Of a DNA stretch of 64,000 bases, positions 54,661 through 63,481 are shown one piece after another. How positions within the stretch are numbered: the stretch's first letter is position 1; the number at the start of each line of letters is the position of its first letter. The stretch lies in NCBI GenBank assembly GCA_963791885.1, contig CAWBUL010000005.1, forward strand, positions 558,001 through 622,000, given 5' to 3'. A program made the position numbers and the translations under genes. The notes beneath the pieces are model-generated. The model worked only from the letters and a program-made list of their open reading frames with translations. It ran no database searches and was not told the origin of the DNA. Source of the DNA: CAVSUZ01 sp963791885 (GTDB taxonomy: Bacteria > Pseudomonadota > Alphaproteobacteria > Acetobacterales > Acetobacteraceae).

Positions 54661-54890
54661 ACACACTGCGCCCGCTGCTCATCGTGCGCCTGTCAGCGCC
54701 GCTGCTGGGTCCCCGCCTCGGGCTCCGCCACGTGGTCGGTGTGCTCACGGGATTGAGCGGCAGTTTTCTCCTGCTTGCACAGGGAAGGAATTTCACTCTG
54801 GCGCACTGATCGGCTATCTCTGCGCCGCGGGCGCCACGCCGGTGCCCAACGGGCTACTCCATGAGGTGCCGTTCCTGGTGAGCGTTAATC
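54661..54890 (+). pseudogene. Remnant of an EamA/DMT-family transporter
   Basis: The plus strand reads TLRPLLIVRLSAPLLGPRLG then LRHVVGVLTGLSGSFLLLAQ, a typical middle piece of an EamA permease, and stops at TGA. In another frame ALIGYLCAAGATPVP continues the family pattern. No start and no second half remain. A decayed fragment filling the gap between the ODP-type gene and erpA. Confidence 0.6.
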
Positions 54891-54897
54891 CCGCCCC

Positions 54898-55234
54898 TCA
54901 ATCCACCGAGAAACTCGTCCCGCACCCGCAGCCCGACGTCGCATTCGGGTTCCGCACCGCAAAGTGCGCCCCCATCAGCTCGTCCGTGTAGTCAAGCTCG
55001 GCCCCTGAGAGCAGGTCCAGGCTGACCGGATCCACCAGCACCTGCGCCGGCCCCTGCCGGATCACCAGGTCGTCCGGCAGCGGCGCCTCGTCCAGTTCGA
55101 ACCGGTACCTGGAACCCGCTGCACCCCCCGGCCAGCACCGAGACACGCAGCGCGGGCTTGCCCTCGGCCGCCGCAATCTCAGCAATCCGGGCAGCCGCCC
55201 GGTCGGTCACGCCAAAAGCGGAATTCAGGTCCAT
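54898..55234 (-). CDS. erpA: Iron-sulfur cluster insertion protein (ErpA/HesB), frame broken
   Basis: About 111 aa when joined. First part: FGVTDRAAARIAEIAAAEGK and LRVSVLAGGCSGFQ (first ligand Cys); second part in another frame: YRFELDEAPLPDDLVI, DYTDELMGAHFAVRNPNATS, GCGCGTSFSV (two Cys). Removing one base at 55108-55109 joins GFQ to YRF exactly. An A-type carrier inserting clusters into apo-proteins. Position beside dgt is the common alphaproteobacterial arrangement for erpA. Confidence 0.88.
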
Positions 55235-55476
55235 AAGCGCAAAGATAAGCGCGCGGGGCGCAAATTTGAAGGCACCAAGCGGTACTTCGAAGTTACCATA
55301 ACTAACTCATATCCACGCCCTGACCTATACCACCCTCTTCGCTGGCGACACCGACACGGCCCCTGGCGCCGCGGGGCCTTCCGGACAAGCCGGCTGCCGA
55401 ACCCCCCGAGCCCGCCGAAACCCCCATCGGCGGCGAAAATTGAACCGCCCCCCGCCCCGGTGTAAGGCCCCCCTCC

Positions 55477-56625
55477 ATGAGCCTGGCCCCCTACGCGGTG
55501 CGCGCCTCAACAAGCCGCGGCCGGCTGCATCCCGAACCCGAATCCGCCACCCGCTCCCCCTGGCAGCGCGACCGCGACCGCATCATCCACAGCTCCGCCT
55601 TCCGCAAGCTGCAGTACAAGACCCAGGTCTTCGTCAATCACGAGGGCGACTTCTACCGCACCCGTCTCACCCATACGATCGAAGTCGCGCAGATCGCCCG
55701 CTCCCTCGCCCGCGCCCTCCGCGTGGACGAAGACCTGACCGAAGCCCTCGCGCTCGCCCACGACCTCGGTCACCCGCCCTTCGGCCACGCCGGAGAGGAC
55801 GCCCTGAATGCCGCCATGAAGCCCTTCGGCGGCTTCGACCACAACGCCCAGAGCCTGCGCATCGTCACCATGCTCGAAGCACGCTACGCCGCCTTCGATG
55901 GCCTGAACCTCACCTGGGAAACGCTCGAGGGCCTGGTGAAGCACAACGGGCCGCTCGCCCGCCCGCCCGCCTATATCTCCGAATACAACGACCGCCAGAA
56001 GCTCGATCTCGGCACCCATGCCGGGATTGAGGCTCAGATCGCCGCCCTCTCCGACGACATCGCCTATCACAGCCACGACCTTGATGACGGCCTGCGCGCC
56101 CGCCTCTTCACACCCGAGGACATCGCCCATCTGCCCATCGTCGGCGACTCACTCGCCGCCGCCCGCATGGCCAGCCTCGACGTTCCGCCGCCCCGCCTGC
56201 GCCATGAAACCGTCCGCCGCGTCATCGACGCCATGGTGCGCGACGTGGTGGCGGAGACGGAAAAGCGCCTTGCGAAACTTCAGCCCGCCAGCGCCGACGC
56301 CGTCCGCCGCGCCAAGCGCCGCATCGTCTCCTTCAGTCCGGCGATGGAGGACGCCAACCGCGCCATCAAAGACTTCCTCTTCGCCCGCATGTACCGCCAC
56401 TGGCGCGTCAACCGCATGACCGCCAAAGCCCGACAACTCACCGAAGAAGTCTTTCGCCTGCTCTTTGCCGACCCATCGCTGCTGCCGGACGACTGGCGCG
56501 CCAGGGCAGGGGAGGGGGCTACGTCCCGCGCCGCCGTCACCGTCGGTGACTACGTCTCGGGCATGACCGACCGCTACGCGATGGACGAGCATCGCCGCCT
56601 GACCGACATCACCGTGTCCGGCTGA
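55477..56625 (+). CDS. dgt: Deoxyguanosinetriphosphate triphosphohydrolase-like protein
   Basis: 382 aa HD-domain enzyme. SPWQRDRDRIIHSSAFRKLQ, YKTQVFVNHEGDFYRTRLTH, then the HD metal site ALAHDLGHPPFGHAGEDALN, and YHSHDLDDGLRA. Cleaves dNTPs to nucleoside and tripolyphosphate; the type 2 family name is used because strict dGTP specificity is not shown. Divergent from erpA. Length is normal. Confidence 0.94.
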   Translation: MSLAPYAVRASTSRGRLHPEPESATRSPWQRDRDRIIHSSAFRKLQYKTQVFVNHEGDFYRTRLTHTIEVAQIARSLARALRVDEDLTEALALAHDLGHPPFGHAGEDALNAAMKPFGGFDHNAQSLRIVTMLEARYAAFDGLNLTWETLEGLVKHNGPLARPPAYISEYNDRQKLDLGTHAGIEAQIAALSDDIAYHSHDLDDGLRARLFTPEDIAHLPIVGDSLAAARMASLDVPPPRLRHETVRRVIDAMVRDVVAETEKRLAKLQPASADAVRRAKRRIVSFSPAMEDANRAIKDFLFARMYRHWRVNRMTAKARQLTEEVFRLLFADPSLLPDDWRARAGEGATSRAAVTVGDYVSGMTDRYAMDEHRRLTDITVSG

Positions 56626-56637
56626 ACGGATCCGAGG

Positions 56638-56871
56638 TTACGGCAGCCAGTGAAACCCGTGCGCCATCACTGCGAGCATCGCCCCCGTCACACTCAGGAT
56701 CAGGCCGACCAGCATAGGGAAGTCGGCCCGGTGCTCGGTGCGCATCGCACGGAACTCAGCGTGCATCTCCGAGCGGAACGCCTGCAGTTCTGCTCCAACA
56801 GCGTCCATCCTCCGATCAAGCCGATCGATGGTGTCCTTCGTCGCCGCCGCAATCTCTTCGAGCACGGCCAC
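56638..56871 (-). CDS. Small coiled-coil, tail-anchored membrane protein
   Basis: 77 aa. Residues 1-50 form a likely coiled coil (EEIAAATKDTIDRLDRRMDA, LQAFRSEMHAEFRAMRTEHR) and the C-terminus is one membrane segment (PMLVGLILSVTGAMLAVMAH). GTG at 56871 has GGAGG 6 bases before it, which decides the start over a much longer open frame. Resembles small DUF1640-like proteins; function unknown. Confidence 0.7.
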   Translation of the reverse strand: MAVLEEIAAATKDTIDRLDRRMDAVGAELQAFRSEMHAEFRAMRTEHRADFPMLVGLILSVTGAMLAVMAHGFHWLP

Positions 56872-57052
56872 TCTCGGCCTCCATGCCCGGAGGATAAGAC
56901 GGCGTTCTACTCGCTTCAACGGGCATGTCCGGAATCGAATCGATCCTTTGATCGATCGACCCCTAGCACCCTGTCGTGACCCACGGATTGATACCGCAAC
57001 CCTTCCGCCGCCTGGTCCGTTGCGCTCCAACGCACTGCGCGGAGCCCGTTTC

Positions 57053-58180
57053 ATGCCGTCCCATTCCAGTCCCGCCCCCGCCTCGCCGGATCGCCGGCGT
57101 CTGCTCAACGCCGCCACCGTGCTCGCCGGAAGCGCCATGCTCGCCGCAACCGCGCGCGCCCAATCACAGGCGGACCAGCCGCAAACCGGCAAACTACAAC
57201 GCGGCATGGTCAGCTACATGCTGGCGCACGAACAGTTCACCGTCCCCGAGTTGGTCCGCACCGGCGCGCTCGCGTCTGAGGCCGGCTTCCACGTCCTCTC
57301 CACCAGCGACCACATTCAGCCCTGGCAGGCGAACGAGAAACACGCTGGTCAGGCCTGGGTCACGATGGGCGCGCTCGGCGCTCAGGCGCCGCGAAGCTGG
57401 ATGGGCACCACGGTTACGTGTCCCACGATGCGCTACAATCCCGCTGTCGTCGCCGAGGCGTTCGCCTCGCTCAACGACCTCTACCCCGGCCGCATCTTCC
57501 TCGGCGTCGGCTCCGGCGAGGCACTGAACGAAGAGGCCGCCACCGGCATGTGGCCGAAATGGCAGGAGCGTTGGGACCGCCTGATCGAAGCGATCGGCAT
57601 TATCCGCGCGCTTTGGGCCGGACAGGAACTCGCCCACAAAGGCACTTACTACACCGTCAACGCGAAACTCTGGGACACACCACGCACGCCCATCCCGCTG
57701 CTCACCGCGGCGAACGGCGTGAAGTCGATGCGCCTCGCCGGCATCCACGGCGACGGCCTCATCACCGATCCGCTCACCTGGCAGCAGCACCGCCCGCAAT
57801 GGGAAGACGGTGCGCGCTCCGCCGGCAAGAACCCCTCCGACATGCCGGTCCTGGTCGAGCAATACGTCGTCATCGGCACCAAGGAACAGGCGCAACGACC
57901 CGCCGAGCTGTGGCGCTTCGGCCCTAAAGCCTTCAAGACCTACTTCAACGACCCAAGCCCCGCGCATATCCAGCAGCGCGCCGATGCCGAGATACCGATC
58001 GACAAGGTGCTGGAAAGCTGGGCTGTCAGCTCGGACCCCGAGGTGCACATCCAGAAACTGCGCTCGCTGTTCGACAGCGGCGTGTCGATCGTGAACGTCC
58101 ATTGCCCGATGCAGGACCAGCGGCGAGTGATCGAGTTCTACGCCAGGAACGTCCTGCCGCATTTCCGCCAACCGGTGTAG
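57053..58180 (+). CDS. Exported LLM-class (luciferase-like) oxidoreductase, F420-type
   Basis: 375 aa. Twin-arginine signal with DRRRLLNAATVLAGSAMLAA and cleavage near ARA. The luciferase-like barrel has GFHVLSTSDHIQPWQANEKH, RIFLGVGSGEALNEEAATGM, WPKWQERWDRLIEAIGIIRA and LAGIHGDGLIT. The GSGEALNE pattern matches the F420-dependent glucose-6-phosphate/hydroxymycolate dehydrogenase-like (TIGR03557) branch. Whether it uses F420 or FMN is not shown. GGAG lies 8 bases before the ATG. Export of a folded cofactor enzyme fits Tat. Confidence 0.85.
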   Translation: MPSHSSPAPASPDRRRLLNAATVLAGSAMLAATARAQSQADQPQTGKLQRGMVSYMLAHEQFTVPELVRTGALASEAGFHVLSTSDHIQPWQANEKHAGQAWVTMGALGAQAPRSWMGTTVTCPTMRYNPAVVAEAFASLNDLYPGRIFLGVGSGEALNEEAATGMWPKWQERWDRLIEAIGIIRALWAGQELAHKGTYYTVNAKLWDTPRTPIPLLTAANGVKSMRLAGIHGDGLITDPLTWQQHRPQWEDGARSAGKNPSDMPVLVEQYVVIGTKEQAQRPAELWRFGPKAFKTYFNDPSPAHIQQRADAEIPIDKVLESWAVSSDPEVHIQKLRSLFDSGVSIVNVHCPMQDQRRVIEFYARNVLPHFRQPV

Positions 58181-58203
58181 GCTCGCAACTGCTATAAAAC
58201 CAT

Positions 58204-59326
58204 ATGCAAGACCGAATACTCGGCGGGGCTGCAGCCGCCGCCATGGCAGTGGATTGGGACCGGCTGACGACGCTGATCGATGAGGCATTGGAAAAACAGC
58301 GTACCAAACTCGGCAAGATCAACATCATCGTCGCCGGCCGCACCGGCGTCGGCAAATCGACTCTCATCAACGCGGTCTTCGGCGCCGATTACGCCCGCAC
58401 CGCCATGGGCCGTCCGGTCACTCAGCACGCCGTCTGGTACGAACGCGCCAACCACCCGCTGCGCATCCTCGACACCAGAGGAACTCGAAACCGCCGCCTA
58501 TGACGAAACCTGGGCCGCGCTGAAAGCCGAGATCGAACGCGGCCGCGCAGACCCCAATCCGATAAACCACATCCATATCGCCTGGGTCTGCGTGCAGGAA
58601 CCCGCACTACGCTTCGAAGACGCCGAGCAACGCTTGATCGAGACGCTCAAAGGCGCCGGCATCCCCGTCATCGTCGTGCTCACCAAGCACGGCATGTTCC
58701 CCGAATTCGCTGCCGAAGTGACGCGCCTCGCTCCCATGGCTGATGCCGTCATTCCCGTGCGTGCCCTGCCGATGCCCGGCCTCGACTCCACCGCCGGCCT
58801 CGACGAACTCGTCCTCGCCACCACCCGCCTGCTCCCCGAGGCCACGCGCAGCGCCTTCATCGCCGCCCAGCGCATCGATCTGAAATTGAAGAGCACGGAC
58901 GCACGCAAGATCGTCTGGAGTTCCGCCGCACTCGCCGCCACGGCCGCCGCCGTGCCTCTACCCTTCTCCGATGCCGTTGCGATTGTGCCGATTCAGATCG
59001 GCATGATCACCGGCATCTCGCTCCGCTTCGGCATCGAGGGCACGCGCGACAAGATGGTGCCGCTTGCGTCCAGTATTATCGGCTGCGTCGCCGCCACCGC
59101 CGCCGGTCGCATCATCGCCGGACAGTTATTGAAGCTCGTGCCCGGCGGCAGCCTCGTCACCGGCGGCGTCGCTGCCACCCTCACCACCGGCCTCGGTGAG
59201 GCCTACATCGGCTTCCTCCTCGCCTTCCACAAACGCGAAGGTCGCCTACCCTCAGTGACGGAAATCACCGAGCAATTCCGTTCCTTCTGGAACCGCTGGG
59301 ACAAGAAAGGCGGTGAGCTCGAATGA
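58204..59326 (+). CDS. Era-like GTPase with C-terminal DUF697 membrane region, frame broken
   Basis: About 373 aa when joined. G1 VAGRTGVGKSTLINAVFG, switch region, G3 DTRG in ILDTRG, G4 VVLTKHG (TKxD-like). The C-terminal part has hydrophobic helices (AALAATAAAVPLPFSDAVAI, PIQIGMITGISLRFGI) typical of DUF697. The frame breaks right after G3; AA at 58482-58483 shortened by one gives LDTRGLETAAYDETWAALKA. Membrane-associated stress-type GTPase; role unknown. Confidence 0.85.
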
Positions 59327-59340
59327 CCGAATGGTCCAAC

Positions 59341-59817
59341 CTATAACTTGATATCCGCCGCAATCTCCACCTTGCGCGCGTTCCCCAGCATCTCCCGTAA
59401 CGCCTCCAGCCCCGCCAGCGCGCACGCCGTGTCCTGCTCTCCATTGCCGCCACTCAGCCCGATCCCGCCGATCACCTGCCCATCGACCACGATCGGGAAC
59501 CCGCCGACGAACACCGCGAAGCGTCCCTCGAAACTCCACTGAATCCCGAACGCCTCATTGCCCGGCAAAGCGGGACCGCCCGGAGGCTTGCTGAACAGAT
59601 GCGTCGAGCGCTTATGCCCCGCCGCCGTGAACGCCTTGTTCCATGCGATCTGTGGCCCGGTGATACGTGCCCCATCCATCCGCTCCAGCACCAGCGGATA
59701 ACCGCCGTCATCAACAACGCACACAGTTTCCAGCACCCCGATCTCACCGGCACGTGCCAAGGCTGCCTGTGCCATCGCCCGCGCTTCCTTCAACTCCAGC
59801 TTCAGGCTGCTCCTCAT
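59341..59817 (-). CDS. GlcG/HbpS-family protein
   Basis: 158 aa. LELKEARAMAQAALARAGEI, VCVVDDGGYPLVLERMDGAR, AWNKAFTAAGHKRST, VVDGQVIGGIGLSGGNGEQD: the GlcG/HbpS-like (DUF336) fold. Members bind heme or cofactors or act as small accessory proteins; function not defined. Convergent with the GTPase gene. Confidence 0.87.
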   Translation of the reverse strand: MRSSLKLELKEARAMAQAALARAGEIGVLETVCVVDDGGYPLVLERMDGARITGPQIAWNKAFTAAGHKRSTHLFSKPPGGPALPGNEAFGIQWSFEGRFAVFVGGFPIVVDGQVIGGIGLSGGNGEQDTACALAGLEALREMLGNARKVEIAADIKL

Positions 59818-59922
59818 TCTCGATGCTCCCGATGATCCTGCGCCTGCCTACCACAATCGAACGTGCCGTTGACTGTTCCCGCCTGCGTCGTATCGTCCCC
59901 GCGATAAGGTCAGGAGACGTTC

Positions 59923-60543
59923 ATGATCGTCGAAATGCGCAGCTACGATCTCAGGCCCGGCACCGTGGCCGAGGTCGAGAAACGCTTCGAAGAAGCCCTG
60001 CCCGTCAGGACCAAATTCTCGCCGCTCGCCGCATTCTGGCACACGGAAGTCGGCCCGTTAAATCGCGTCATCCACGTCTGGGCCTACGATGACCTGAATC
60101 AGCGCACCGAGACGCGCGCCGCCGCGGCGAAGACCGGACAATGGCCACCCAAGATCGGCGAATTCTGCGTCAACCTGCAAAGCGAGATCCTGATCCCCGC
60201 ACCGTTCTCTCCGCCGCTCGAGCCGCGCAAGCTCGGTGGCATCTACGAAATCCGCAGCTACACGCTGGCGCCCGGTGGCATCCCCGGACAGATCGAACGC
60301 TGGAGCAAGCAAATCGGCGAACGCGTCAAACTCTCGCCCCTCGTCGCCTGCTGGTATTCGGAAATCGGCCAGCTCAACAAATGGGTGCACATCTGGGCGT
60401 ACAAGGACGCCGCCGAGCGCAGCCGCATCCGCGCCGAAGCCATGGCCAAGGGCGTCTGGCCACCGCCCGGCGCACCGCCCGGCAACATGGTCCGCCAGGA
60501 AAACATGCTCGTGGTCCCCGCCAGCTTCTCGCCCCTGAGCTGA
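59923..60543 (+). CDS. NIPSNAP family protein, two repeats
   Basis: 206 aa with two ferredoxin-like NIPSNAP domains: MIVEMRSYDLRPGTVAEVEK then a second YEIRSYTLAPGGIPGQIERW; both end with a hydrophobic AFWHTEVGPLNRVIHVWAYD / ACWYSEIGQLNKWVHIWAYK element. Small dimeric fold often near catabolic genes; substrate unknown. AGGAG precedes the ATG. Confidence 0.88.
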   Translation: MIVEMRSYDLRPGTVAEVEKRFEEALPVRTKFSPLAAFWHTEVGPLNRVIHVWAYDDLNQRTETRAAAAKTGQWPPKIGEFCVNLQSEILIPAPFSPPLEPRKLGGIYEIRSYTLAPGGIPGQIERWSKQIGERVKLSPLVACWYSEIGQLNKWVHIWAYKDAAERSRIRAEAMAKGVWPPPGAPPGNMVRQENMLVVPASFSPLS

Positions 60544-60630
60544 TGCGCTGAACGCCCCAGAGGAACGCCACAGAGCAAGCGTAAAGCAGCGGTGAAATTT
60601 CCGCCTCTGCCGGATCACGAGCGAAACCGC

Positions 60631-62220
60631 ATGAACGAAATCGTGGAGCAGTTCCGCAGTTCGCCCGTACCCGTCGTGGTTGCGTCCGCAAATTTCCGGC
60701 AGTTGCTCGAGAACTGGCTGGCCCATGCCGTCGCCGCCGGCATCGAACGCAGCCTTGTCATCGCCATCGACGAACAGACCAGCCACTTCCGCCATCCCGG
60801 ATGCGAGGTTTTCCCCTCTTCGTTCAGCGGAGCGTTCGGCGATGTCTGCCTTCACCGTCTGCGTATTTGTGCCTTTCTCGCCGAACGCAGGATCGACTTC
60901 ATATCGTCTGACCTTGACGCCGTCTGGCTGCACGACCCGCGGCCGCTGTGCTTTCAAAACGCCCAACGCGATCTGTCATTCTCCCAAGGAACCTATCATC
61001 CGGAAGCGGCGTATCAGGCGTGGGGCTTTGTCCTTTGCGGAGGCTTCTTCGCCGTTCGCGGTAACGAAAGAACCGCCCGCTTCCTCAATGCGGTGCTTGA
61101 TCGGGCCTGGCCGGGCAGCGACGATCAGGCACCCTTGAATCTGACGCTTCTGGAAACCGGAACGCGCTGGGCCGCCGCCCACGACAACGTCGCGCTACCG
61201 TTTGCCGGAAAGTCGATCCAATGCTTCCGCTCCGTCCTGGACGGCCTGAACGAGGAATTCGGCCTCCATATAGGCCTCATACCGCATCACCTCATTCAGC
61301 GCGCGCCGACGGATCGCTCCGAGGCAATCGTCCTTCACCCTGGTAGCCCGCGCGATCCACAGGCCAAGATCCCCGTGCTGCGCGATGCAGGCGCATGGCG
61401 ATTACCCTCCGAACCGCTCCCAAATCAGCAAAAACTCATCTTCACGACGCACAAAAGCGGCACGACGCTCTTCCACCATATCATGCGCAAACTCGGCGAC
61501 GGGCTACATCTGAAAGTCGCAACGCTCTACGGCCGCGTTGATGCGATCAATCCCGCGCTCGACATGGCCCTCATCGCCCATTCCCTGCTCGGCTTCCAGC
61601 TCAGCCGCCCCGTCCGCGCCGTGCGCATCGTGCGTGATCCGCGCGATATCTGGGTTTCCAGCTATCTCTACCATCGCCGCACGAACGAGGGTTGGTGCGT
61701 CAACACCAACTTCGATCCCCGCCCACCCGTCCGTTATCCCCGGGTCGATTTTTCCATGCTCCACCGGCCGGAACGATGGAAGCGCACCTGGCTCGCGCGC
61801 CTCAACAACCGCTCTTATCAACAAAACCTGCTCGATCGCGATCAGGCGGACGGACTGGCCTTCGAACTCGCCGGCTATACCGCCTGCACGTTGGATATCA
61901 TGCGCGCCTGGCGACCGCCGGTCGAAGATCTGCTGCAGGTCAAGCTCGAAGACATCGCGCACGACTTCGACGCGGAAATGCGCACGATCCTCATCCATCT
62001 CGGCTTCGCCGGCGATGCGCTGGAGGCCGCGATGGAGATCGCCGCAACGGAAGATATCACGCGCATGGACGATGCCACGGTCGCGGCCAACCCGCAAATT
62101 CATTCCCGCAAGCTCTCTAAATGGCGCGAGACTCTCTCCGCCCCGCAAATCCAAAACTTCGAAGCCCTTTACGGCGACCTCATCGAAAACCTCGGCTACG
62201 AACGCGCCGTCCCGCGCTAA
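60631..62220 (+). CDS. Fusion of a glycosyltransferase-like domain and a PAPS sulfotransferase
   Basis: About 529 aa. Residues 1-240: nucleotide-diphospho-sugar transferase-like (Nucleotid_trans type) with a DxD motif in DFISSDLDAVWLHDPRPLCF and GFVLCGGFFAVRGNERTARF. Residues 270-520: sulfotransferase with the 5'-phosphosulfate loop TTHKSGTTLFHHIMRKLG and the 3'-phosphate site VRIVRDPRDIWVSSYLYHRR. One chain could therefore add a sugar and a sulfate, or sulfate the sugar it transfers. A GTG at 60592 is an alternative start. No signal peptide; no export gene adjacent. Each half is recognisable; the joint role is inferred. Confidence 0.8.
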   Translation: MNEIVEQFRSSPVPVVVASANFRQLLENWLAHAVAAGIERSLVIAIDEQTSHFRHPGCEVFPSSFSGAFGDVCLHRLRICAFLAERRIDFISSDLDAVWLHDPRPLCFQNAQRDLSFSQGTYHPEAAYQAWGFVLCGGFFAVRGNERTARFLNAVLDRAWPGSDDQAPLNLTLLETGTRWAAAHDNVALPFAGKSIQCFRSVLDGLNEEFGLHIGLIPHHLIQRAPTDRSEAIVLHPGSPRDPQAKIPVLRDAGAWRLPSEPLPNQQKLIFTTHKSGTTLFHHIMRKLGDGLHLKVATLYGRVDAINPALDMALIAHSLLGFQLSRPVRAVRIVRDPRDIWVSSYLYHRRTNEGWCVNTNFDPRPPVRYPRVDFSMLHRPERWKRTWLARLNNRSYQQNLLDRDQADGLAFELAGYTACTLDIMRAWRPPVEDLLQVKLEDIAHDFDAEMRTILIHLGFAGDALEAAMEIAATEDITRMDDATVAANPQIHSRKLSKWRETLSAPQIQNFEALYGDLIENLGYERAVPR

Positions 62221-63416
62221 TCGAAAAACCCCCGATCCTCCTCCGCCAGGTAGCGCGCCGCCTTCTCCGGTACCAGCTCGACGCCCATGCCCGGCCGGTC
62301 CCACACCTCGATCATCCCCTCCTTGACGATCGGGTTCGGCAGTCCCTCCACGATGTCGTACCACCATTCCGGCTTCCCCACCGGATATTCAAACGCGATG
62401 AAGTTCTGCGGCAGCGCCGCGCACACCTGCACCAGCGCCGCCAGTCCCAACACACCGTCGCCCGTGCCATGCGGCGCCATCAGAATCCCATGCAGGTCCG
62501 CATACTCTGCGATCCACTTCAGCTCCGAGATCCCGCCCACATCGCACGGGTCCGGCCCGATGATGTTCACCGCCTTACCTTCGATCAGCGTCTTGAAGTT
62601 CTGCCGCAGATAGATCTGCTCGCCCGTATGGATCGGCACCGCACTCTTCGCCGTCACCTCCCGATAAACATCCGCATTCACGAACGGCGAGTAATCGCCG
62701 GTCAGCATATCCTCCAGCCACATCACGTTTAGAGGCTCCAGGGCCCGCGCCAGCCGCACCGCATCGGTCGGCACGAAGCCCGGCCCGCAATCCAGCGCCA
62801 GCCCGACCGTGTCGCCCGTCACCTCTTTCATCGCCTCCACACAGGCGACGATGTGCTTCAGTCCGCGCTCCGTCAGCAGGCCGCGATCCGTCCACACATG
62901 CCACGGATTATCCAGATGCGGCTCGCCATAGAAAAACCCCGGGATCTCCCGCTTCATCCCGGAATGGAACGCCACCGACTGCTTGATGATGGTGAAACCC
63001 TCCGGGCGCTCCACCATCCAGCGCATCGCCCCGGCATAATCCGCCGGCATCTGCCCCTTCGGCGGATTCCGCACAGCACCATTGTAGACCCGCACCTTGT
63101 CACGAATCTTGCCGCCCAGCAGCTTGTAAACTGGAACGCCCGCAGCTTTCCCTGCGATATCCCACAGCGCCATCTCGATCGCGCTCACGCCGCTGCCCCA
63201 CGGCTTGAAGGCCCCGCGCTGGCGAATGCGGATCATCACCCGTTCCACATTTGTCGGGTCCTGCCCGATCAGCGGCTCGCGAAATCCCAAGACATGGTTT
63301 TTCAAAAACGGCTTGAAGCTCTCGACCTGTCCGTAGCCGCTGATCCCCTCGTCGGTCACAATCCGCACCACCGGATGCGCACCGATCACCGCGCATTTCA
63401 GATCCACAATCCGCAC
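62217..63416 (-). CDS. Enolase-superfamily sugar-acid dehydratase (mandelate racemase type)
   Basis: 399 aa. N-terminal capping domain with HPVVRIVTDEGISGYGQVES; barrel with WDIAGKAAGVPVYKLLGGKI, metal ligands at ALDCGPGF (Asp), MWLEDML (Glu), HTGEQIY (Glu), and a His in APHGTGDG. Removes water from an acid sugar to a 2-keto-3-deoxy acid. The GTG at 63416 has AAGGAAAC about 6-7 bases before it. The divergent aldolase gene likely cleaves its product. Confidence 0.88.
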   Translation of the reverse strand: MRIVDLKCAVIGAHPVVRIVTDEGISGYGQVESFKPFLKNHVLGFREPLIGQDPTNVERVMIRIRQRGAFKPWGSGVSAIEMALWDIAGKAAGVPVYKLLGGKIRDKVRVYNGAVRNPPKGQMPADYAGAMRWMVERPEGFTIIKQSVAFHSGMKREIPGFFYGEPHLDNPWHVWTDRGLLTERGLKHIVACVEAMKEVTGDTVGLALDCGPGFVPTDAVRLARALEPLNVMWLEDMLTGDYSPFVNADVYREVTAKSAVPIHTGEQIYLRQNFKTLIEGKAVNIIGPDPCDVGGISELKWIAEYADLHGILMAPHGTGDGVLGLAALVQVCAALPQNFIAFEYPVGKPEWWYDIVEGLPNPIVKEGMIEVWDRPGMGVELVPEKAARYLAEEDRGFFD

Positions 63417-63481
63417 GACCGTTTCCTTTTCCTCACACCGCGGGCAAACTCCACACCGACAAATACCGGAGGAATCAGCCA

